A DNA stretch of 64,000 nt from assembly GCA_027924585.1 (NCBI GenBank), contig BSBM01000125.1:749001-813000 (forward strand), given 5' to 3'. Position 1 is the stretch's first letter. Every line of letters starts with the position of its first letter. The notes under the pieces were generated by a model. That model had not been told where the DNA came from. It saw nothing but the letters and a program-made list of their open reading frames with translations, and searched no databases. Source of the stretch: Larix kaempferi. Taxonomy: Eukaryota > Streptophyta > Pinopsida > Pinales > Pinaceae. Below, one piece after another: positions 55,651-64,000 of this stretch. The position numbers and the translations under genes were made by a program.

Positions 55651-58496
55651 TGTTGAGGAAGCATTTTAATTTATCTATTTTGTTTAGTTTTATATATATG
55701 TCCTTTTAAATGTTTTAAATTTAATTTGAGTAGACATGTTATTTTTTATAATATTTTATTATTTTTAAAAAAGGACACGTTTCAACTCAAAAATGAGCAC
55801 GGAAGGAAATACACATGCCCTACTGGACTATAGAATGCACCTCTTCGAAACAACAATGAGAAGGAATGGCCTCAAGGAGAGGAGTGTCTCGGCTCCATTA
55901 TTTTATGATCGTTTGTATTCCTTATTGCATACATATCTTTGTGTCGATGCATTTTTCTGCTGATCGAAACCGATAGTAACATAAATTGAGTTTTGTTAAT
56001 GTATTATATATACATTTTAAGGCACTATGTGGGAAAGGAACTGCTCCAATAAGAAAACCGGTTCCATTAATAGGCTCCTCCATATTCGACCCCTTGTGAA
56101 GTAAAGCGATCTCCCTTGAAGATGAGAGAATCGACTCCAGATTGGAACGTTTGTTTGAATAATTTATTTTTCATTTTCATTGATTTGGGAAATTCTATGT
56201 TTATTGGGAAATCATTTCCATTTTAATGCCTAAACCTTGAAATGTAGAGACAATTCCACGAAGACAAACACAAAAAATACAAATTGTTGTATGTCTCTTA
56301 ATGCATATAGATCATGGATGTCAACGACTTTCTTAAATGGTTTAATTTCTGTAGAGAGTTGTGCAAGAGGACATCAATATTTATGATCAATGATTATGAT
56401 CTGAGTACCAGTTAACACTTATCTATGCGAACATTTCCTTTTATAATCCTTTTGAAGAACACTGACTGCAAAATATTACCGGTTGAATTGTTATTCAAAC
56501 TCTTTGTGTGAATAGATTCCTGATTGAATTATTGTACAAACAGTTGTGTGAAAAGACTCTAGATTTACATAAAAATCTTGAATAGAGCGACCCTCTCTTG
56601 GAGAGACAACGACTCCCGACTCCGGAAATTATATTTATTAATGGAGAAAGCTCAGTGGCTAAAGAATTAAATCCTTTTATTTAGAAGTGAGTTCTCTCAT
56701 TTAATTATTTAAGGCGAGGGCTCTATTATTGTAGATGTTTAGATACTAAAAATTGAGTGCATAAAGTTGAATCCTATCATTTGTATATTAAGAGTTGAAT
56801 GCTTTGAAAGTCGGACTCTTTTGTTTGGATCACTGAAAGATGAGAGCTCTACTCTCTTAGAAGTATACTCTTTTGTTTGGATCATTGAGAGATGAGAGCT
56901 CTACTCTCTTAGAAGTATAGAATCTAATCATTTTTAAGAGTTGAGAACTCTAATAAGTTAGTAGAATAATCAAACTCTATTATTTGAGTAATCAAACTTA
57001 TCTAATCCTTTTACAAGTTTATTGTTAAAATCAAATTTATTGGTTAGCCATGGCTACAGTTATGTTAAAGAATCTTAGTAAGAGATTTTATTAACCCTTC
57101 TCTTTAGTGGATACTTTTTCTAGCTTAGGGGTGGCCTCTCCGCTGAAAGAATATAGGTTGACATAGTTCCTATAATTGGGTGGAGCGTTGCAATCACACA
57201 TTCAGTCGCCTAGGTCTTCTTATACAAGATAAGTATTCTTTATTTGATTTGTATTTACCATGTTTATAGACATTCTTTAATGTATGGTGATATGGTTATG
57301 ATAAATTGGTTAATAAGTAGTAATCTGTTATTGATGCCAAGTTAGATGTGTTCAGTAAATTGAGAATGTATGTTGTCAGGTGTACTGTTCAAGCTATCTA
57401 TTTGTATTGTGTTATGTTGTAGTTATTATTATTTATGTTTAATTCATATGAAATGTGTAAATGCTCCTTATTTTTTGTGTAAACACCACTTACTTATGTT
57501 TGGTCAATTACTAGTGGATAAATGGTAAATACAATGTCAATAATAAGCATTTATGAATAAACCATCCTTGTAGAGAAGTAATTATATATGGCGGGAAGGT
57601 AATTGCTAAATGAATAATGTATGCAAGCGTTACTGTAATGATTGAAGTTCACAATGGTGTAGGGAAGATTTTAAACAAGTAAAGAACCATGCAAAGAAGT
57701 AATTACACTCCCTCTATTTCTGCAATAATTATGGCTTACTAGTTAGTTCCTATATTTTATGCATGATGAGTTTGGGATGTGGTTGTCAAATAGGTATCTT
57801 GGATCAACATCATAAAAATAGTTTAATGTTAGTTGATGTTGGTTAAACTTTACGTACTTGGTTTATACATATAGAAAGTGTAAAGTTTACAATAGAGAGT
57901 TAGTGTTGTTATGTTAAATCCCAACTAACAAGAATGTGATCAACCTCGATATATACGGTGCTATTCTGTATACAGCTTGAGATTAGTTAACTATATTACA
58001 TGTCTATGATGCAAAGAGATAAGGTTAGCGAGAAGTCTGATTAAAAACATATTATTTCAAAGGTATAAGATTAGCAAGAAGTGTGGTTAAAAACATATTA
58101 TTTAATCTTACTTGTTGCAATAAACAATGATTGATTATAAGTCCTTTACATGCATAGAGATGTTAATGATCTTGTGGTATTACCTTTGTGGATTTTTTTG
58201 TGTGTGATTATGTCATGACGAATTCACTTCAACTAAATAATGAAACTATCGCATGTATATTACTTTATACGTTGATAAGAGTTAAGAAGGAAAAAGTTAT
58301 ACCTCGTACCCCAAAAGCAATACTAGGGTAACATGTATGTTACCCTTTGCCATAATAAACTCTTATAATAGCTATAATAATCTGAGACCATCTTAGATGA
58401 ATAGATGATTGATATGGAAATTGTAATTAATTGCGTATAGCTTATTGTTTGAGACATGGTATGAATATGATATGATTGTATGCTAGTGTTACAAAC
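55651..58496. other. no gene seen; contains a 52 bp tandem duplication
   Basis: AT-rich sequence without coding potential. 56815-56918 is two copies of a 52 bp unit (ACTCTTTTGTTTGGATCA...GAAGTAT) differing at three or four positions. A TGTTGAGGAAGC at 55653 might be an LTR start, but no partner was found. Confidence 0.45.
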
Positions 58497-60263
58497 ATAA
58501 ATAAAATAATAAATATATATAAATTAATAATAATTATATTTATAAGAAGATATGACTCCTCTCAAAGGATGCCCAACAATATAAAAAAAAGGTCCTCAAT
58601 GTAATATTATTCATCACATTCAATTATTATTCAATATGTATTATTTATGAAGATGGATCTCTGTTTTATCTAGATACGGATTCTCCATAACACACGGATT
58701 CAGTGTTACATTAGTATCAGAGCCCCTTCTTGTGTATTTCGTTGATTTCGCTTTTGGCCAAATAATTTGAGAGTTTCTCCAAATTAGGTCTTCGACCTAA
58801 AGAAAAGAAGACAGTGAGAAAATAAGTAAAAAAAAAAGATAAAAGAAGAAGAAGAAGAAGAGAAAATAAGTAAGAATAACATTCATGAAACCGCACATGG
58901 TTTTATGAAAGTGCACACGATTTTGTGAGCCCTTGGTTTTATAAAACCAACTCTTAGTTTTATCAGAAAACCAACTCACACCCTTAATTGGATATTATTA
59001 AAAAAAAACCTTATAATAAATACATATAATAATATTATTATTTACAAATAATAATAATTATTATTATATTGCTTTTATTACTTATTATTATCTTGATTTC
59101 ATTAATAATAAATAATTATTATTATTAATTAATCAAGTTCCACATAAATCACTGGGAAAACTTTTTACGTTGGCCATGAGCTCAAAATGGGAAGAATTGG
59201 ATATGCTTTTTTATGAGCAAAAGAAAAAGATGGACGGAATGTTTGATCATATGGAACAATTAGTTATAAAAGTTGTTAAAAAAGCTATTGTCGACACCTT
59301 CAATAAAATAGGCCAAAAAAGAAAATCGAAAGCTTCTCAAGACAAGGACTTAGAACCTAAATTATCTAAATCTGACGTTCAAATCCTCGAAGAAAAACCA
59401 GATAAAGAACATAAAAATGTCGAAAATGAAGAAGATATAGAAAATCATTATGGAAATCAAGATGAGATTAATAATATGAACCAAGATACTAAACAAGACA
59501 AGGATGCCGAACATCATAGTGATGACGAAAATAACAATGATATATATGATAAATATGGAGATGATATTGACCAAGTTTTCGAGAAGAGACAAGCCAGTGT
59601 TACTGGCAATAACAATGATCAATGCAATGATAAGGGATGGATCCCACAGTGTGCAAAAGAAATCAATCAGAGAAATCAAATGTTTCAGATTTAAACTATA
59701 CCTTGACTATCCTCTCACCTCAAAGGAACATCGGTGAGAACAATTATAAGATTAATCAGACACAAGATAAGATGGGCATCAAGTCTCTCCAGTTGACGAC
59801 AAGAATAGTTAAGATCGATAACCAAGCAAGCAGTAAACACATAAACGAAACTTTACCAAATATAAATTTAATACATATTCCAAAGAAAAATAAGCAAAAG
59901 GAAGTAATGGTTGTAATCAAACTTCCATGTCTCAAGTCATCAGTTCGACATAGAGCCAGAATTAAAAAAGAAAAAACGACATCAGCAAACAAAGCTTTGA
60001 GAACAAAGCTTCCCTTAAGGGGAAGGCAATGTCACAAACATAAATAAAATAATAAATATATATAAACTAACAATTAATTAATAATAATTATATTTATAAG
60101 AGGACATGACTCCTCTCAAAGGGTGCCTAACAATATATAAAAAGGCCCTCAATGTAATATTATTCATCACATTCAATTATTATTCAATATGTATTATTTA
60201 TGAAGATGGATCTCTTCTTTATCTGGATACGGATTCTCCATAACACACGGATTTGGTGTTATA
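58497..60263 (+). mobile_element. 1.8 kb non-autonomous LTR retrotransposon (TRIM or TR-GAG like)
   Basis: Left LTR 58497-58710 (TGTTACAAAC...GTGTTACA) and right LTR 60030-60263 (TGTCACAAAC...GTGTTATA) share almost all their sequence. Directly after the left LTR is TAGTATCAGAGC (58712-58723), one change from the methionine-tRNA primer site. Directly before the right LTR is AAGGGGAAGGCAA, a polypurine tract. Possible target duplications GCTAG (58492-58496) and ACCAG (60264-60268) differ by two transitions. The 1.3 kb interior has one ORF pair and no polymerase. Confidence 0.8.
59170..60047 (+). CDS. acidic, coiled-coil-like ORF of the small LTR element
   Basis: Not recognised. The first frame (59170-59694, 174 codons) starts MAMSSKWEELDMLFYEQKKK, predicts helical for about 55 residues, then becomes Asp/Asn/Glu/Lys-rich and looks disordered. 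A second frame (59637-60047, 136 codons) overlaps it by about 58 bp and ends basic, inside the right LTR. A frameshift could join them into one protein of about 290 residues. Place and size suggest a reduced gag as in TR-GAG elements, but I see no gag signature or zinc knuckle. Confidence 0.45.
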
Positions 60264-62520
60264 ACCAGTGTGAAATGTGGTGAGTGTATGTGACTCAGAA
60301 TATTTGATGTAATGTAACAACACTATTGTTTATCATATGCATATTTTTCATGATTTATATTTTGAGAACTCTTAGGAAAACATGGATATTTTGTATACGA
60401 TTATGAGAAATGCTAATGACCTATGAGTAAATTGATGTTTATACTAAAATATGACTCTTTCAAATATAGAAATGGATTTTACATCTCGATGATGATATGT
60501 TGTGATAAATAACATATGTATTAAAATACATTTAGTATGTTATGTTATGATGTTTTTCTAGTACTACTGATGGTTTGTTAAGTATGACAAGAATAATCAT
60601 AAGTGCATATTGATTCTGGATCAAATCAAGATATGTAGACCCCGGATGGGGTCGAGATGTGGATGATTGCCATATATACAATGTTGTTTATAATTATGAT
60701 TATTGTTTTGTTTTATCAGATAGATCTATTTAATGTGTTTGTCTTTAGATGTGTGTAGAGATAAGGAAACAATAATTGCCAAATAAGCTTACACATGGGC
60801 AAAGAGTTGTATGAAGAGTTGTGATATGAGTACTATTGAGGAGGAGGAGGTTTAGGTTGCCTATTCCTTCCCACTAGCACTCCTCCTGTGTAATGGGTTT
60901 AAAAACGCATTCTATGTTTTTCCCAGAGGTTACATATTGTCATGAGGGTAGGATGTGGATTCAGTACTCACTCACGAGGATGTATTGAGGGGAGTGCAAT
61001 AAGGTGTTGATCCTTATTCCTTATTTCTAAATGAGTTGGGTTATTTTTAAGTCCCAACCATGACACCACCCCCCACCATTAAAGTCATAATCATAATAGA
61101 TACTTGAAGGGCATGTATGGGCATGGCATCCTTGGTATCAGTGTTGCATACATGCATATTTTTGGGACAAAGGTATCATTTAGCACATATATTTTAGTTT
61201 AGCATGAAAAATAAATTGACCTTACATGAGTGTTGATTGATCATATAGGTTTATGCATATTTTGTAAAAGGGGGGAAGGAACTTACATTTATAATTTGGA
61301 GTGAAAATACATTTAGAAAGGTGAGAAATAGAAATAAAAGTGAGGTCTATTAAACATAGAAATAACAATTCATGTGCACCCACTTAATGAGGAAAGATAA
61401 AGGGTAATCTTTAATGAGTAAACAATGTTAAGAAATAAATTAAAGTGGAATTGGATAAATTGATAATTGTTAATTCAATAACATTAAATTCATGAGAGAA
61501 TTTATGTGAAGAAGGAATGTGCATGAAATTAATTAAAATGAATAAATTAAAAGATAAATGAGTTACTTGAGTTAATCCATAAATCAAGGAGAATATTGAG
61601 GTGCCCAGGAAACATCAAGGAGTAAATTTATGAGAGAATACTTGAGTCATGGGTGAAATTAATTAAATGTAATCTAAATTTAAATTGAAAAAAAAGGTAA
61701 TTACTTGTGCAACCTTTAATTGTGGAATTAAGAAGGAAATCAAGGGAACATCTAGAATAAATTATAGGAAAGAAGATTGTGGGTGAGGGATATTATATTT
61801 AAATTTAAATAAAAATAAATTACATGTGCAAAAGGATGACACTATGAAATTCACAGCAGATCATAGAGCCTGAGAATACCTCACAATGAAATAATTAGGA
61901 AAAATGATGAATTACAGTGAAAATTGTAGTGGAATGAGCAGTAAAATTAATCATGCATTGAAACTCAGATGTGCACAAAAATGTATGTCATAATCCATTA
62001 ATAAATATAGTCCAAGAATATATCACAATATAGAGAATTCAATTATCCAAGGAGAATTCGAATCCATGTCAGTCTACCTAGTCTAGCATAGGAAATATCA
62101 CAACTGGAGTGCTATGGAGCTACCAAACTCAACTGAGACTCGGTGAACTGAAGCTATTGTCAGTTAACTGACCAAGAAGGGCACATCACTGAGTTTGGCA
62201 TGCAAAATAGGTTAGAGAGGGCACATTAGATCACAATCAGTTGCAATCGGAACTCAAACCCCCCACTAGAGTCAGGAACTCAGGTGGAACTCAGTTGGAC
62301 TGAACCAGATCACTGAGTTAGCTACTAAAATGTAGGGAAATGACTCCGGTGGTCCTAAAATCATGTATGCAGGGCTCATCAAGTGGAAAATGGGTTCTAG
62401 ATGACATCTGCACACCACTAGGGGGCTAATAATTTGTTCATGAAACTAAGGAAATGGGGAAAAACCTCATGGGAAAAATACCCCCCCTAAAAAATGAACA
62501 GCAAGAAACTCAAATAGCCT
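60264..62520. other. no gene seen
   Basis: AT-rich sequence. 61300-62030 is especially rich in AATTAATTAAA-like strings. 62040-62480 may be copia LTR sequence, because a purine tract (minus-strand TTTTTTAGGGGGGGTA, about 62478-62494) follows the copia RNase H end on its right. No second LTR copy is available to confirm this. Confidence 0.4.
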
Positions 62521-62524
62521 TCAC

Positions 62525-64000
62525 ACCAAGATATGAGATGGGAAAATATTTTCTAAGTAAAAGACTTTGTTGAGATGTCTGCAATTTTCTCCTCTATATG
62601 ATAGTAATGCAGTTGTTGGATCTAGATCTGGATCTGCTCCTCTGATGTACCTCCCACTGTTTCGAAGTTGCAGTTGTCAAAACAAGTATGACAGAATCCA
62701 TTCTTGCTATTGGAGCGAATGTCTCATTGTAGTCCAAGCCATGAACTTGTGAGTACCCCTTGGAAACTAACTGAGCTTTGTTCTTGGTTGTAGATCCATT
62801 AGAAACAAGTTTTGTTTTGTAGATCCCCTTGCACTGGACTAGATTTCTCCTTGGGGAAAGAGATACAAGATCCCATGTCTCTTTGTTCTGGAGTGACTCA
62901 TATTCTTCATCCATGGTAGCCTACCATTTTGGATCATGGAAATCCTATTTGAAGGATTGTGGATCAGACCCCACCATCATGTAGCACCTCAATGGGAGAA
63001 GTGGATCCGTATGACATAGTGCAAGGTTTGCATCTTGAAACTGAGATCTGGTTCTTCTATGGTTAGATGGATCCCCAACTACATTCCCAACAGCTCCAAG
63101 GACTTTGTGAGCCCATTTTGGCCTTGGATTGTGAGCAGGTGTTGGATCTGGATCTGGATCTAGATATGCTTGAACTTCATACTCAACATCAAGATCTGAT
63201 TCAACTTGGTCCTCATCTTCAGAATATGAAACTGGATCATCAAAAGAGACATCATTCTAATCTTCATCAGGTGAAAATGGAGTAGGCAGAGAGTACAGAA
63301 AAAAGTGAGAGGATTCATATGCCTTGGAGGCATGGTTAGTAACACCTTTTGTTATTATCTTCCTAGCTGATATCTCTGCAATATCAACTGTGTCAGGTCT
63401 AAAAACAACTTTCTTCGGTGAACCTGTGTGTGTCATCTGATAAATAGATAACAAGTTGGCTGCTAAAGAAGGCACATACAATTTTTTTTTGAACTTTCCA
63501 TGCTCTAGTTGTATTGTTCCCTTCCCTTCATCAGAGAGCTATGAATCATCTCTCATGTGAATACTAGGACCATCAGTGAGATCTAAAGAAGAAAACGACT
63601 CTCTGGAGGAAACCATGTGGTTGGAGACTCCAAAATCTATGAGGAAGGCTTGTGATTGTGAGAATCCAACCTTTAGTGCATGTCATCTCTCATGATCATC
63701 TGCCTCACTTCCAGAATCAGTCTCCCTTGTGCTTTCTGGGAGGGAAATATTGTGTTTTTCAAGAAGTTTGGTCATTTGATCTATCTTCTTCTTCATGCAT
63801 GAACTCTTTGGATGGTTTCCTTTCTTGAAATAGATACACTTGGTCTTCTCAAACCTCTTTTTCTTATCCTTCTTGGAGCTAGAGGATCCTTCTGATGGAT
63901 TAGGCTTCTCCTTTGGCTTGGATTTAGATTTATTTCCCTTCTGCTTCCATTTAGAATTCACACTTTTGGACTCCCCAACCATAAGAGCTTGATTCTTGGA
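62525..64000 (-). pseudogene. Ty1/copia remnant lacking integrase
   Basis: Reading leftward from the window edge: gag end with a zinc knuckle missing its second Cys (CIYFKKGNHPKSSC, 63683-63982); protease with the loop IDFGVSNHM (F for S); a gag-pre-integrase-like segment LYVPSLAANLLS and QMTHTG (63257-63481); an acidic hinge (SEDEDQVESD, RPKWAHKVLGAVG, RRTRSQF); RT start MDEEYESLQNKETWDLV to GLDYNETFAPIARM (62914 to about 62640). A GATCCAGATCTAGATCC simple repeat then leads into an RNase H end (LHYYHI, IADISTKSF). The integrase zinc and DDE domains and most of RT are absent. The piece runs off the right edge of the window. Confidence 0.8.

Overview
The window looks like nuclear DNA of a vascular plant, probably a seed plant with a large, repeat-dense genome. 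The reasons are a plant mobile domain (PMD) gene with a GT-AG intron, Ty3/gypsy elements of Tat type with a second, plant-style RNase H, a tRNA-Asp-type primer site next to a long LTR (Athila-like), Ty1/copia and L1-type LINE debris, and no bacterial-style gene packing. Nearly all of it is nested, decayed transposable elements. No tRNA, rRNA or CRISPR array was seen. The only host-like coding candidates are a short exon pair near the left edge and the PMD gene, and the PMD gene lies inside a retrotransposon.

Layout, left to right. 1-2.5 kb: one possible exon pair, otherwise blank. 2.5-11.3 kb: copia LTR debris. Two long direct LTR copies (2482-3750 and 10275-11275) carry arrays of tiny hairpins. 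Between them lie a three-LTR copia recombinant with a 24-26 bp minisatellite leader and a pair of about 0.8 kb direct repeats built on a 20 bp minisatellite. 11.986-24.276 kb: a complete-ended 12.3 kb gypsy element on the minus strand (TSD GATAT, about 10% LTR divergence). Its order is gag, five CCHC-type knuckles, protease, a second gag-like domain, RT, RNase H, integrase, then a 4 kb unrecognised extra coding region. 24.5-24.8 kb: LINE RNase H remnant.

25.733-36.893 kb: a young gypsy element of Tat type on the minus strand (TSD TGGTC on both sides; seven mismatches over 641 bp of LTR). Its 5' LTR is fused straight to the protease region, so the primer site and gag are lost. Its 3' part holds an additional RNase H ORF and, in antisense, a PMD gene with its own TATA box, tandem MSA-like motifs, an intron, an upstream 33 bp palindromic minisatellite and a downstream array of CACGTG boxes. 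37.6-39.25 kb: L1-type LINE 3' end. 40.352-42.893 kb: Athila-like LTR plus primer site. 45.8-54.8 kb: a second, decayed element related to the 26-37 kb one but on the plus strand. It is broken by a solo LTR, and a 0.57 kb foldback element lies just before its gag. 58.497-60.263 kb: a small LTR element with primer site, polypurine tract and one acidic ORF but no polymerase. 62.5-64 kb: copia remnant lacking integrase.

The best candidate for something new is the PMD-carrying Tat element, with its antisense gene and repeat-rich control region. Next are the 12.3 kb element with two gag-like domains and a large post-integrase protein, and the zinc knuckles placed between protease and RT in two separate copies. 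No translation start was proved for any gene. Coordinates of decayed domains are approximate. Family calls rest on motif recognition by eye.
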